Assembly (NCBI RefSeq): GCF_026340675.1
Contig: NZ_JAPEOX010000001.1
Span: 2,666,001-2,730,000, forward strand
Length of the DNA stretch: 64,000 bases
Direction: 5' to 3'
DNA from: Streptomyces sp. NBC_01264
GTDB taxonomy: Bacteria > Actinomycetota > Actinomycetes > Streptomycetales > Streptomycetaceae
The notes beneath the pieces are model-generated. The model ran no database searches, was not told the origin of the DNA, and saw nothing but the letters and a program-made list of their open reading frames with translations. This document shows, one piece after another, positions 26,445 through 35,879 of this stretch. Every line of letters starts with the position of its first letter. Within the stretch, counting starts at the first letter, position 1. Made by a program: the position numbers and the translations under genes.

Positions 26445-27560
26445 TCAGGCCACGACCGCCCCGTTCACCACCACCCGCAGCGGCTGCGCCAGCGCCCGCA
26501 CATCGGCCCGCGGATCGGCCTCGTAGACCACGAGGTCGGCCGGCGCGCCCTCGGTCAGGCCGGGCCTGCCGAGCCACTCGCGGGCGCCCCAGGCCGTCGC
26601 CGAGAGGGCCTGCAGCGGCGGGATCCCCGCCTTGACGAGCTCGCCCACCTCGGCCGCGACCAGGCCGTGCGGGAGGGAACCCCCCGCGTCCGTGCCGACG
26701 TAGACCCCGATGCCCGCGTCGTAGGCGGCGCGGACGGTGTCGTAGCGCCGCTCGTGCAGCCTGCGCATGTGGGCCGACCACCGCGGGAACTTGGCCTCGC
26801 CGCCCGCCGCCATCTTCGGGAAGGTCGCGATGTTCACGAGGGTCGGGACGATGGCCACCCCGCGCTCCGCGAACAGCGGGATGGTGTCCTCGGTGAGCCC
26901 CGTGGCGTGCTCAACGCAGTCGATGCCCGCCTCCACCAGGTCCCGCAGGGAGTCCTCGGCGAAGCAGTGCGCGGTGACCCGCGCCCCGAGACGGTGGGCC
27001 TCGGCGATGGCCGCCTCCACCTCGGCGCGCGGCCAGCAGGCGGTCAGGTCCCCGGCCTCCCGGTCGATCCAGTCCCCGACCAGCTTGACCCATCCGTCGC
27101 CGCGCCGCGCCTCGCGGCCCACGTACTCGACGAGGTCGGCGGGCTCGATCTCGTGGGCGTAGTTGCGGATGTAGCGGCGGGTGCGGGCGATGTGCCGGCC
27201 CGCCCTGATGATCTTCGGCAGGTCCTCACGGCTGTCGATCCAGCGGGTGTCGGACGGGGATCCGGCATCGCGGATGAGGAGCGTGCCCGCGTCCCGGTCG
27301 GTCAGGGCCTGCCGTTCGGCGGTGTCCGCGTCCACCGGCCCGTGGGCGTCGAGCCCGACGTGGCAGTGCGCGTCCACCAGCCCGGGCAGCACCCACCCGG
27401 TGACCTCGGTGACCTCCCCGGCGCCGCGCGGGCGCTCGTAGGAGATCCGGCCGCCGACGACCCACAGCTCGTCGCGGACCTCCTCGGGCCCGACCAGCAC
27501 CCGCCCCTTCACGTGCAGCAGTCCCTGCTTGGCGCTGTCTCCGTTGACCTCGTCGCTCAT
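26445..27560 (-). CDS. amidohydrolase superfamily (imidazolonepropionase-like)
   Basis: 371 residues. Metal-binding motif in VLPGLVDAHCHVGLDAHG (HxH), then WVKLVGDWIDRE (lysine region), RVTAHCFAEDSL, CVEHATGLTEDTIP and a late YVGTDAGGSLPHG aspartate ligand, with ADLVVYEADPRADVRAL closing the small beta domain. These features define a metal-dependent hydrolase of the imidazolonepropionase/prolidase-like type. Substrate unknown. Starts at ATG 27560 and is divergent from the PLP enzyme at 27667 with a 106-bp gap. Confidence 0.87.
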   Translation of the reverse strand: MSDEVNGDSAKQGLLHVKGRVLVGPEEVRDELWVVGGRISYERPRGAGEVTEVTGWVLPGLVDAHCHVGLDAHGPVDADTAERQALTDRDAGTLLIRDAGSPSDTRWIDSREDLPKIIRAGRHIARTRRYIRNYAHEIEPADLVEYVGREARRGDGWVKLVGDWIDREAGDLTACWPRAEVEAAIAEAHRLGARVTAHCFAEDSLRDLVEAGIDCVEHATGLTEDTIPLFAERGVAIVPTLVNIATFPKMAAGGEAKFPRWSAHMRRLHERRYDTVRAAYDAGIGVYVGTDAGGSLPHGLVAAEVGELVKAGIPPLQALSATAWGAREWLGRPGLTEGAPADLVVYEADPRADVRALAQPLRVVVNGAVVA

Positions 27561-27666
27561 GGCGGCACTCTATGTGCGGGCTCGGTAGGCTCTCCAGACC
27601 GGCCGGACCGGTCCGGACTTGTCCGGATGAACGACCCCCACCCGTGAGAACGAAGAGAGCGGCGCC

Positions 27667-28755
27667 GTGAACCACCCCCTCCTGGACCTTCCGCCCCTGA
27701 CCGCCGCGCGCTTCGCGTCGATCGAGCGGGGGGTAGCGGAGCTGCTCGGGACCCGGGCCGACGTGGTGATCACCCAGGGCGAGGCACTGCTCCCGCTGGA
27801 GGGCTGCATCCGGGCGGGCGCGCGGCCCGGCTCGACCGCGCTGAACGTGGTGACCGGCCCCTACGGGACCACCTTCGGCAACTGGCTGCGCGACTGCGGG
27901 GCGCACGTCGTGGACCTGGAGGTCCCCTTCGACACCGCCGTGTCCGCCGCCCAGGTGGACCGGGCCCTGTCGGAACACCCGGAGATCGACTTCGTCTCCC
28001 TGGTCCACGCGGAGGCGGCGACCGGCAACACCAACCCGGTGGCGGAGATCGGCGAGGCCGTACGGGCCCACGGGGCGCTGTTCATGCTGGACGCGGTGGC
28101 CTCGGTGGGCGCGGAGCCGCTGCTACCGGACGCCTGGGGCGTGGACCTGTGCGTGATCGGCGCGCAGAAGGCGATGGGCGGACCGGCCGGCGTCTCGGCG
28201 GTGTCGGTCTCCGAGCGCGCGTGGGCCCGCTTCGCGGAGAACGCCTCGGCGCCGCGCCGCTCGTACCTCTCCCTGCTGGACTGGAAGGAGCGCTGGATCG
28301 ACGCCGGGCGCACGGCGCTGCCGCACGCGCCGGCGCAGCTGGAGATGCTGGCGCTGGAGGCCTGCCTCGACCGGATCGCGGCCGAGGGCCTGGAGTCGGT
28401 GACGGTCCGCCACGCGGCCGCGGCGGCGGCGACCCGCGCGGGCGCGGTGGCGCTGGGCATCGCCCCGTACGTCGGCCGGGACGAGGCGGCGGCCCCGGTG
28501 GCCACCACCCTGCGGGTCCCGGAGGCCTCGCTGGTGGTGGCCAAGGCCCTCGCGGTGGATCCGGCGGCCCCCCTCGCGGCGGGCGGCGGCGCGCTGGCCC
28601 GGGAGATGGTCCGGGTCAACCACTACGGCACGGCGGCCTCCCCGGCCACCGTCGCCTCCAGCCTGACGGCACTGGCCGGGGCCCTGTCGGTGGACCCGGC
28701 CGGGGCCCTCGCGGCGGCGGGCTCGGCCTGGTCGGCGGCCCTGCCCTCCGCCTGA
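27667..28755 (+). CDS. class V aminotransferase (alanine-glyoxylate type)
   Basis: 362 residues. The PLP lysine is in VIGAQKAMGGPAG; earlier VVTGPYGTTFGNW, VHAEAATGNTNPV and LFMLDAVASVGAEPL match the AGXT/SPT branch of class V enzymes, which move amino groups between alanine or serine and glyoxylate or pyruvate. GTG start with only a weak ribosome site (GAAGAGAG). Convergent with the other class V enzyme, 19 bases between stops. Confidence 0.87.
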   Translation: MNHPLLDLPPLTAARFASIERGVAELLGTRADVVITQGEALLPLEGCIRAGARPGSTALNVVTGPYGTTFGNWLRDCGAHVVDLEVPFDTAVSAAQVDRALSEHPEIDFVSLVHAEAATGNTNPVAEIGEAVRAHGALFMLDAVASVGAEPLLPDAWGVDLCVIGAQKAMGGPAGVSAVSVSERAWARFAENASAPRRSYLSLLDWKERWIDAGRTALPHAPAQLEMLALEACLDRIAAEGLESVTVRHAAAAAATRAGAVALGIAPYVGRDEAAAPVATTLRVPEASLVVAKALAVDPAAPLAAGGGALAREMVRVNHYGTAASPATVASSLTALAGALSVDPAGALAAAGSAWSAALPSA

Positions 28756-28774
28756 CCGGGCGGGCCCTGCGGGC

Positions 28775-29833
28775 TCAGCCCTCCAGGAAGTTCAGCAGCC
28801 GGTCCACGTCCGCCTCGGTGTTGTAGAGGTGGAAGGAGGCCCGCAGGCTCCCCGCGCGGGCGGAGGTGGAGATGCCCGCGGCCAGCAGGGCGCTCTGACG
28901 GTGGGCCAGCCCCGGCACCGAGACGATCGGGGACCGGCCCGGGACGGGCTCGTGGCCCAGGCGGGCGAGGCCGGCGCGGTAGCGGGCGGCCAGGGCGGTG
29001 TCGTGGGCGTGGACGGACTCGATCCCGATCCGCTCCAGCAGGGCCAGCGAGGGCTCGGCGGCGTGGTAGGCCAGGAAGGCCGGGGACTCGTCGAAGCGCC
29101 GTGCTCCGTCGGCCAGTTCCCGCAGGGGGCCGTAGATGGCGTCCCACATGTCGGCCAGCGCCACCCAGCCGGCGTGCAGCGGGGTCAGGGCGTCCTGGGC
29201 CTCCTCCGAGACCGTGAGGTAGGAGACCCCGCGCGAGGCGAGCAGCCACTTGTACCCGGCGGTGACCGTGTAGTCGTAGGGGCTCGCGTCGAAGGGCAGC
29301 CAGCCCGCCGCCTGCGAGGCGTCGACCAGCATCCGCGCCCCGTACGCGGTGGTCGCGGCGCGGACGGCCGCGAGGTCCGCCGTGCGCCCGTCGGCGGACT
29401 GTACGGCGCTCAGCGCGACCAGTGCGGTGTCCGGGCCGACGGCTTCGGCGAGGGACTCCAGCGGGGCGAAGCGGACCTTGAGATCGTCGCGCACCACGAA
29501 GGGGTTGATGTCGGAGGCGAACTCTCCCTCTGGGCAAAGGACTTCGGATCCGGACGGGAGAGAGGCGGAGACCAGGCCGACGTGGGTGGAGACGGCCGCG
29601 CCGACGGCCACGCGGTCCGCGGGGACCCCGACGAGGCGGGCGAACGACTCCCGGACCCGTTCGACGCGGCCGAAGTCCCCGAAGCCTTGCGGGAGCCCGG
29701 CCCCCGCCGCCTCCGCGAGCCGCCGCACCTCGGCGACGGCGGCCCGCGGGAGGGGCCCGTAGTTGGCGGTGTTGAGATAGGTGAGGGAGAGCGCGAACTC
29801 GTCGCGGACGGTCTCGGGCGCAAAGAGGTCCAT
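28775..29833 (-). CDS. class V aminotransferase / cysteine desulfurase-like enzyme
   Basis: 352 residues. YLNTANYGPLPRAAV at the start, GARMLVDASQAAGWLPFD (PLP aspartate) and the lysine motif YTVTAGYKWLLASRG identify a class V PLP enzyme of the isopenicillin-N-epimerase/kynureninase-like group. Not a SufS: the reactive-cysteine loop is missing. Likely acts on an amino acid, substrate unknown. ATG 29833 begins MDLFAPETV; a GTG at 29839 is an alternative. Convergent with 27667-28755. Confidence 0.85.
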   Translation of the reverse strand: MDLFAPETVRDEFALSLTYLNTANYGPLPRAAVAEVRRLAEAAGAGLPQGFGDFGRVERVRESFARLVGVPADRVAVGAAVSTHVGLVSASLPSGSEVLCPEGEFASDINPFVVRDDLKVRFAPLESLAEAVGPDTALVALSAVQSADGRTADLAAVRAATTAYGARMLVDASQAAGWLPFDASPYDYTVTAGYKWLLASRGVSYLTVSEEAQDALTPLHAGWVALADMWDAIYGPLRELADGARRFDESPAFLAYHAAEPSLALLERIGIESVHAHDTALAARYRAGLARLGHEPVPGRSPIVSVPGLAHRQSALLAAGISTSARAGSLRASFHLYNTEADVDRLLNFLEG

Positions 29834-29916
29834 GACCTTCACTCTGCGCCAGGACCAACCCAAAGTCCATGACCGGGTTTCCCGCACCACGCCAAAGGAT
29901 TACTTATGGCAGGGCC

Positions 29917-30627
29917 TTACGGGCGCGGTACCGCGCAGGCACCGTCGGGCTCGCACGCCTCACCCTCGGGGGCGGCGGGCACGAGGACCTCACGGCCGGC
30001 CCAGGCCTGCTCCAGCGCCTGCGTGAACACCTCGGAGGGCTGACCCCCGGAGATCCCGAGGCGTCGGTCGAGCACGAAGAACGGTACGGCGTTCGCGCCC
30101 AGCTCGGCCGCTTCCCGCTCGTCGGCCCGCACCTCGGCGGCGTACGCGGACTCGTCGCCCAGCACCGCCCGGGCCTCCCCCTCGTCCAGTCCGGCCTCGA
30201 CCGCCAGCGCGACGAGGACCTCGGCGTCGAAGACGGAGCGCTCCTCGCCGAAGTTGGCCCGGTAGGCCAAGTCGAGCAGCTCCTCCTGGCGGCCGCGGTC
30301 GGCGGCCAGGTGCAGCAGGCGGTGGATGTCGAAGGTGTTGCCGTGGTCGCGGCCCTCGGTGCGGTACGTCAGCCCCTCGGCGCGGGCGCTCGCGGCGACG
30401 TGCTCCTCCATGCCGCGGGCCTCCTCCAGGGTGCGGCCGTACTTCTTGGCCAGCATCTCCACGACGGGAGCCACCTGGCCCTTGGGGCCGTTCGGGTCGA
30501 GCTCGAAGGAGCGGTAGACCACCTCGACCTCCTCGCGGTGTGCGAAGCCGGCCAGCCCCTTGGCGAACCGGGCCTTGCCGATGTAGCACCACGGGCAGGC
30601 GATGTCGCTCCAGATCTCGACGCGCAT
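29917..30627 (-). CDS. DsbA family oxidoreductase (FrnE-like)
   Basis: 236 residues, cytoplasmic (no signal peptide). Thioredoxin-type CPWC at residues 11-14 in VEIWSDIACPWCYIG, a helical insertion with HRLLHLAADRGRQEELLDLAYRANF, and the cis-Pro strand NAVPFFVLDRRLGISGGQP. This is the FrnE/2-hydroxychromene-2-carboxylate isomerase-like branch. AAGGA precedes the ATG. Role in thiol-disulfide exchange or polyketide-related chemistry is not settled. Confidence 0.9.
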   Translation of the reverse strand: MRVEIWSDIACPWCYIGKARFAKGLAGFAHREEVEVVYRSFELDPNGPKGQVAPVVEMLAKKYGRTLEEARGMEEHVAASARAEGLTYRTEGRDHGNTFDIHRLLHLAADRGRQEELLDLAYRANFGEERSVFDAEVLVALAVEAGLDEGEARAVLGDESAYAAEVRADEREAAELGANAVPFFVLDRRLGISGGQPSEVFTQALEQAWAGREVLVPAAPEGEACEPDGACAVPRP

Positions 30628-30685
30628 GTTCCTTCTTCCCTCCACGGAATCAACTGTTCCGTGTTCAACCATCTGCCGCTGCGTC

Positions 30686-31180
30686 TCATTCCCCGGGCAG
30701 GTCCCCCACCGTGAGCCAGAGGATGCGGTGGGAACCCGCGGCGCGGGCCCCGGCGGGATCCGGGAGCCAGCCGTGGGCGGCGTAGAAGGCCTGGGCGCGG
30801 AGGTTGTGCTCGTAGACCTCCAGGCGGACCCTGCGGACGCCCGCCCGGCGCCAGGTGTCGAGGCAGGCGGCGTGCAGGGCCGCCCCGGTGCCGCGGCGCC
30901 AGTGGACGGGGTCCACGTGGAGCTGCGTGAGGGTGGTCTCGCCGTCGGCGGTGCGGAAGGCCGCCACCCCGGTGAGCTCGCCGGCGCTCTCCGCGCAGAG
31001 CACCCCGCCGTCGGCCGCGGTACGGGCCACCGCCCGGGACCAGCCCTCCCGGGTGCGCGCCAGCTCGGCGGCGCCGCCGTAGGCCTCCACGGGTATCCGG
31101 CCCCGGTAGTAGGTGGCGCGGGCCCGGGTGTGGAGGGCGGCGATGGCGTCGAGGTCTTCGGGCTGCGCGGTCCGGATCAT
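30686..31180 (-). CDS. GNAT family N-acetyltransferase
   Basis: 164 residues with GNAT motifs: IRTAQPEDLDAIAALHTRA at the N-terminus, LTQLHVDPVHWRRGTGAALHAACL as the acetyl-CoA-binding V/Q-x-x-R-x-G-x-G/A region (here RRGTGAA), and RLEVYEHNLRAQAFYAAHGW. Substrate unknown. Start ATG 31180 has no evident ribosome site on its 5' side. Lies 51 bases downstream of the PBP gene on the same strand. Confidence 0.87.
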   Translation of the reverse strand: MIRTAQPEDLDAIAALHTRARATYYRGRIPVEAYGGAAELARTREGWSRAVARTAADGGVLCAESAGELTGVAAFRTADGETTLTQLHVDPVHWRRGTGAALHAACLDTWRRAGVRRVRLEVYEHNLRAQAFYAAHGWLPDPAGARAAGSHRILWLTVGDLPGE

Positions 31181-31231
31181 GGGAAGGAGAACGCGCCGGG
31201 AATCCCGCCGGTTCCCGGCGCGCTCCACGGG

Positions 31232-32686
31232 CTACTTCTTCAGCCAGGCCTTCATCATCTTCTGCGCCACCGGGGCGGCCAGCTTGCCGCCGGCGATCTC
31301 GGAGCGGTCCGTGTCCGACCCGACGATCACCACGGCGACGGCGATCTGCTTGCCGCCGGCCTTGCCGTACGTGGTGTACCAGGCGAGCGGCGGCAGGCTG
31401 TTGTCCACGCCGCGCTGGGCGGTACCGGTCTTGGCACCCGACTCGACACCCGGGATCTGGACGTTCTTGCCGCCGCCCTCGGTGGCGACCGTCCTCATGG
31501 CGTCCTGGAGCATCGATGCGGTCTTCCCGCTCATCACCTGCGTGGACTTCGGGTCCTTGAAGTTCTCCAGCACGTTGCCGTTGGAGTCGGTGACCTCGGA
31601 GACCTCGTGCGGGGCGACGAGCTTGCCGCCGTTCTCGATCGCGGCGCTCACCATCGCCATCTGGAGCGGGGTGGCCTGGACGTCGAACTGGCCGATACCC
31701 GTCTGCGCGACCTGGTCGACGGACATCTTCTTCGTCGGGTACTTGCTCGCGGGGTCGGTCCAGACGGGGAGCTTCTGCACCACGTTGAAGCCCAGCTTCT
31801 CGGCCATCGCCCGCATCTTGTCCTGGCCCAGCTGGTGAGCGAGGTCGGCGAAGACGTTGTTGCAGGACAGCTTCAGCGCGGTCCGGGGGGACACGTTGTT
31901 GCACATGGCATCGGGAACCTCGCTGCGCAGCTTCATCCGCGTCCCGGGGATCGTGTAATCGCCGGGGACGGAGGTCGGCGTGTCCACGTTCGTGACCAGG
32001 CCGTTCTCGATGGCTGCCGCCAGGGTGACCAGCTTGAAGGTGGAGCCGGGCGCCTGCGGCTTACGCAGCGCCGTGTTCTCCATGGCCTTGCCGTTGTCGG
32101 CGTTGAGCGCGTTCCACGCCTTCTGGTCCGCTGCGCCCGCGCCCGCGATGGTGCCGGGGTCGTAGGACGGGTTGTTCACGACGGCCAGGATCTCGCCCGT
32201 CGCCGGGTCGAGCGCCACGGCCGAGCCCTGCTTGCCCTGGAGCGCGTCCCAGCCCGCCTTCTGGACGTCCTTGTCGATCGTGGTGATGACGTTGCCGGGG
32301 GCGGCCCGCTTGTCGGTGAGCGTGTCCATGATCGTCTTGAGCCGGTTGTCGGTGCCGTTGAGGACGTCCTTGTAGACGCCCTCGAGCATGCTCCACCCGA
32401 AGGCCTGGGAGCTGTAGCCGGTGATCGGCGCGTACAGCGGCCCGTCGGTGTAGGTCCGCTTGTACCGGAAGTCCTTGCCGCCCGTGTCCTTGGAGCCGGT
32501 GATGGCCTCCCCGCCCACGATGATGTTCCCCAACGGGTTCTCGTACTTCCCGATGAGGTTGCGCCGGTTGTTCTTGTCGTCTGCGAGGGCCTGGCCTTGG
32601 TATGCCTGCACCCAGGTGACCCGCACCAAAAGGGCCAGCACCAGAAGCAGACAGAAGACCGACGCACGCCTGATCGTCTTGTTCAT
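31232..32686 (-). CDS. class B penicillin-binding transpeptidase (PbpA-like)
   Basis: 484 residues. Short cytoplasmic start, one membrane helix (about 8-24), a dimerisation/pedestal region, then the transpeptidase with Ser215-x-x-Lys218 (APGSTFKL), a SCN/SxN-type motif in LKLSCNNVFADL and KTG in GAKTGTAQRG. It is the PbpA type often next to an FtsW/RodA gene, though none lies beside it here. It crosslinks peptidoglycan at the outer face of the membrane. Confidence 0.93.
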   Translation of the reverse strand: MNKTIRRASVFCLLLVLALLVRVTWVQAYQGQALADDKNNRRNLIGKYENPLGNIIVGGEAITGSKDTGGKDFRYKRTYTDGPLYAPITGYSSQAFGWSMLEGVYKDVLNGTDNRLKTIMDTLTDKRAAPGNVITTIDKDVQKAGWDALQGKQGSAVALDPATGEILAVVNNPSYDPGTIAGAGAADQKAWNALNADNGKAMENTALRKPQAPGSTFKLVTLAAAIENGLVTNVDTPTSVPGDYTIPGTRMKLRSEVPDAMCNNVSPRTALKLSCNNVFADLAHQLGQDKMRAMAEKLGFNVVQKLPVWTDPASKYPTKKMSVDQVAQTGIGQFDVQATPLQMAMVSAAIENGGKLVAPHEVSEVTDSNGNVLENFKDPKSTQVMSGKTASMLQDAMRTVATEGGGKNVQIPGVESGAKTGTAQRGVDNSLPPLAWYTTYGKAGGKQIAVAVVIVGSDTDRSEIAGGKLAAPVAQKMMKAWLKK

Positions 32687-32748
32687 CCCCCAGAAGGACG
32701 TCCCAGCCGTCCCAGCCGTTCCGCTCTGCCCCGATTGTGGCGGAGTTC

Positions 32749-33426
32749 TCAGCCTTTCCTCATGAGGAAGCCTCCCTCGTACGCCGCGATGACCGCCTGG
32801 GTCCGGTCCCGGGAACCGGTCTTGGCGAGCACCGCGGCCACGTGCGTCTTGACCGTCTGCGGGCCGACTCCGAGCCGCTCGCTCACCTCGTGGTTGGAGA
32901 GCCCGGCGGCCATCAGGCGCAGTACGTCCGCCTCCCGGTCCGTGAGCCGGGCGACCCAGGGCGCGGCGGCCGGGCCGGCCCCCGGCGGGGTGTGGGCGGT
33001 GGCCAGGGAGCGGACGGCCGCCGGGAAGAGCAGCGAGTCCCCGCGCGCCACGAGCCGGACCGCGGCGGTCAGCTCGTCGGGGTCGGCCCGCTTGAGGAGG
33101 AACCCGCAGGCTCCCGCGCGCAGCGCGTCGTACACGTAGGCGTCGTTCTCGAAGGTGGTGACCACCACGATCCGGGGCGGCTCGGCCATGGTGGCGAGGA
33201 TCCGCTCGGTGGCCCGGATGCCGTCGATCTCCGGCATCCGCACGTCCATCAGCACCACGTCCGGGGCGAGCGCCCGGACCACGGACACGGCCTCGGCCCC
33301 GGTGGCCGCCTCTCCGACGACCTCCAGATCGGGCTCGGCGTCGAGGATGACCCGCAGGGCGGTACGGACCATCCGCTCGTCGTCGGCCACCACCACCCGC
33401 AACGGCGGCCGGGTCCCGGGCGTCAT
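32749..33426 (-). CDS. NarL/LuxR-type response regulator
   Basis: 225 residues. Receiver domain with the acidic pair DD (15-16), phosphorylation site Asp61 (VVLMDVRMPEIDG), Thr in VVVTTFENDAY and Lys in GFLLKRADPDEL; C-terminal LuxR HTH in LTDREADVLRLMAAGLSNHEVSERLGV. ATG 33426 overlaps the kinase stop as ATGA, so the two are one unit. Target genes unknown. Confidence 0.94.
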   Translation of the reverse strand: MTPGTRPPLRVVVADDERMVRTALRVILDAEPDLEVVGEAATGAEAVSVVRALAPDVVLMDVRMPEIDGIRATERILATMAEPPRIVVVTTFENDAYVYDALRAGACGFLLKRADPDELTAAVRLVARGDSLLFPAAVRSLATAHTPPGAGPAAAPWVARLTDREADVLRLMAAGLSNHEVSERLGVGPQTVKTHVAAVLAKTGSRDRTQAVIAAYEGGFLMRKG

Positions 33427-34721
33427 CGGGCGCCCTCGCCGAGGGGGAGGACGGCCCGCAGCCGCCACCGGCCCTCGTGCGGACCGGCCTCGACCCGCCC
33501 GCCGAGCAGCGAGGCCCGCTCGGCGGCGCCGTGCAGCCCCCGGCCCCCGGTGGTGCGGGCCCGCGGAGCGGCCTCGGCCGCCACGGCCGGATCGTTCGTC
33601 ATGGTGATCTCCAGTTCCTCGTATCCACCCGGTCCGTCCCGTTCCCCCCGGACCCGTACGAGGATCCGCAGGTCGACGGGGCCCGTCCCGTGCCGCAGCG
33701 CGTTGCTCAGCCCCTCCTGCACGATCCGGTGCGCCTCACGGGAGGCGATCGCCGGAAGCCACCGCCAGTCCCCGGCGGGTCCCGGATCCTGGTGGGCGGT
33801 GATCGGGGTCCCGAAGGCCCGGCTGCGGGCCAGCAGCCCGTCGAGGTCGGCCGCGAGCGTGGGGGCGGCGGGCAGTGCGCCGCCCCCGGTGCCCGCTCCG
33901 TCGCCCTCGCGCAGCAGGCCGAGGACGGCGTCCAGCTCCCCCACCGTGCGCCGGGTGGTCTCCTCGATCGCGGCCAGCGCCTCCCGGACGAAGCCGGGGT
34001 CGCTGTCGAGCACCCGCCGGGCGGCGCTCGCCTGGAGGGTGACCGCGCTCAGGGCGTGCCCGACGGCGTCGTGCAGCTCCCGGGCCAGCCGGTTACGGAC
34101 CGCCAGGTCCGCGGCGCGCTCCTCGGCCGCCGCCAGCCGGTCCGCCGCCGTCGGCCCGAGCAGTACGGGCGCCAGCCGGGCCAGCAGCGCCCCCGCCCCG
34201 ACGGCGCACAGGACCAGCCCGGCCAGCAGCCCCGCCCCGAACAGGGGGGCCACGTACGGCTGGGCCTGTGCGTCGAACGGGCCGAGCCGGACCGGGAAGT
34301 CCCGCAGCGCGCTCACGAACGGCAGGGCGAGCAGCACCACTGCCATGGGCGGTACCGCCAGGCTGATCCCGCTGACCAGGGCTCCGATGCCCAGGTGCAG
34401 GGTCCACCAGGCCGAGGCCCGCGCCCGGGCCGCCCAGCTCCGGGCCCGCCCCTCGGCGAACCGCTCCCCCGGGACCCCGCACAGGGCGCGCGCGGCGGCC
34501 ACGGACATCGGCCGGACCAGTCCGGACAAGCCGGTCGCGGCGACGAGCGGCAGGGCGGCGGCGTAGGCGGCGAGGCTGAGCGGCAGGGACGCGCCCGCGT
34601 TCGCCCCGCCCGCGAGGACACCGACCACCACCTCCGTGAGGAGGAAGTACGGCATCAGCAGGGCGCCACCGAGGATCAGATGGAGCCAGCGCAGGGGCCT
34701 GAACCTCGGCAGCCGCTCCAC
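33423..34721 (-). CDS. sensor histidine kinase (NarL-type, HisKA_3)
   Basis: 432 residues. About five membrane helices in the first 180 residues with little extracellular sequence, then the HisKA_3 box LARELHDAVGHALSAVTLQASAARR, EGLSNALRHG as the N-box and GGRGLHGAAERASLLGG near the end as the G-box. Such kinases commonly sense membrane or envelope state. Upstream partner of the response regulator; a polytopic membrane gene follows on its 5' side (34735) with a 13-base gap. Confidence 0.92.
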   Translation of the reverse strand: MERLPRFRPLRWLHLILGGALLMPYFLLTEVVVGVLAGGANAGASLPLSLAAYAAALPLVAATGLSGLVRPMSVAAARALCGVPGERFAEGRARSWAARARASAWWTLHLGIGALVSGISLAVPPMAVVLLALPFVSALRDFPVRLGPFDAQAQPYVAPLFGAGLLAGLVLCAVGAGALLARLAPVLLGPTAADRLAAAEERAADLAVRNRLARELHDAVGHALSAVTLQASAARRVLDSDPGFVREALAAIEETTRRTVGELDAVLGLLREGDGAGTGGGALPAAPTLAADLDGLLARSRAFGTPITAHQDPGPAGDWRWLPAIASREAHRIVQEGLSNALRHGTGPVDLRILVRVRGERDGPGGYEELEITMTNDPAVAAEAAPRARTTGGRGLHGAAERASLLGGRVEAGPHEGRWRLRAVLPLGEGAR

Positions 34722-34734
34722 TCCCGCCCCTCCC

Positions 34735-35766
34735 TCAGTCCGCGCGGCGGCCGGCGAGGAACCGCCCCATGACCGCGGTCGCGAGGAGAGCTGTGATCAT
34801 CTGACCACCGTAGATCAAGTAGCTCGCGGTGGTGGTCCGTTCGCCGGGACCGGGATCTCCGCTCGTGAAGGCCGCCAGCATCCACATCCCCCAGCACAGG
34901 GTCGCCGCCGACCCGGTCCACGCCACGGCCAGTGGCCATCCCGCCCGCCGGGTCCCGCCCCTGGCCAGCAGGAGCGCCCCGGCCGCCGCGGTCAGCACGC
35001 ATATCCCGTGGACCGCGGAGCCCACGGCGGTGTCCGAGGAGTACTCCGCGATCTGCGACGCGTTGCGCCCGGCCGTGCCGCCCAGTGCCCAGTAGAAGTG
35101 CGTCGCCGCGACCGCCGCGGCCAGTGCCGCCGCGGCTCCCGCCACCACCCCCGTGGGTGACGGGAGCCTCCCCCAGACTCCGTCCGGGGGGACCCCCGGA
35201 CCGAGGGGACCCTGCCAGCGCCAGCCCCAGCGCTCTCGCGCATAGGGCACGAACAGGCCTGCCAGGGCTATCGCCTGGACGATGAAGCCCGTGTAGACGA
35301 CGTGGAAGACCCAGTCGTCGAGGAAGGGCTTCGCCGCCGTCGGCGCGGCGGCGTCCGGACCCAGACCCATGCCCCTCAGGAGGAGCTGGCCGGGGAACCC
35401 GAGCACGATGGGCGTGAGCAGGCCGGTGGCGACGAAGCCCGGGATCACCAGCAGCCAGGACGGAATCCGCTTGCCCCAGGGCCTGATGAGCACCAGCACC
35501 AGCAGGATCACGGCCGCGTCCATGAGCACGGTGACGGCGTTCGCCACGGTGAGGAGCAGCCGGGGCTCCAGCAGCACGCTGCCCGCCGGTATCCCCAGGT
35601 GGCTCCCGGCCAGCCAGGCGGTCTTCAGGGTGAGGTACGGGACGGTGGCGGCGACGGCCACCGCGGCCAGGACCCCGCGCCCGGCCCCCGGCCCGGAGGC
35701 GGAGGGCTGCGCTGCGTCGTCGGCCGGTCGTGGTGGCTTCGGCAGGTGCACGGCTCGTGTGGTCAT
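34735..35766 (-). CDS. polytopic membrane protein upstream of the two-component pair
   Basis: 343 residues with roughly eight membrane helices; no family recognised. It ends 13 bases before the histidine kinase start on the same strand, so the three genes are probably one operon and this protein may be the ligand-handling or target partner of the kinase. A GC-rich sequence (35165-35210) resembling a Streptomyces dispersed repeat is read in frame as a Pro/Gly loop, LGPGVPPDGVWGRLPS. ATG 35766 begins MTTRAVHLPKPPRPADD; the frame extends to 35799. Confidence 0.72.
   Translation of the reverse strand: MTTRAVHLPKPPRPADDAAQPSASGPGAGRGVLAAVAVAATVPYLTLKTAWLAGSHLGIPAGSVLLEPRLLLTVANAVTVLMDAAVILLVLVLIRPWGKRIPSWLLVIPGFVATGLLTPIVLGFPGQLLLRGMGLGPDAAAPTAAKPFLDDWVFHVVYTGFIVQAIALAGLFVPYARERWGWRWQGPLGPGVPPDGVWGRLPSPTGVVAGAAAALAAAVAATHFYWALGGTAGRNASQIAEYSSDTAVGSAVHGICVLTAAAGALLLARGGTRRAGWPLAVAWTGSAATLCWGMWMLAAFTSGDPGPGERTTTASYLIYGGQMITALLATAVMGRFLAGRRAD
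35165..35210. repeat. in-frame dispersed-repeat-like insert
   Basis: GCCTCCCCCAGACTCCGTCC followed by GGGGGGACCCCCGG. This sequence shape recurs in Streptomyces intergenic regions in my recollection. Here it lies inside the membrane-protein gene and encodes a loop between helices. Confidence 0.5.
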
Positions 35767-35879
35767 GACCCAACGGTCCCGCGTCCGTTGCCCCGCCACC
35801 TCCCCCTTGAAGGGGAACCGCCTCCCCCGCCCGGGGGAGGAACCGGGCCCTCCGCCCCGCGGCGACCCCGCATCCGCCG

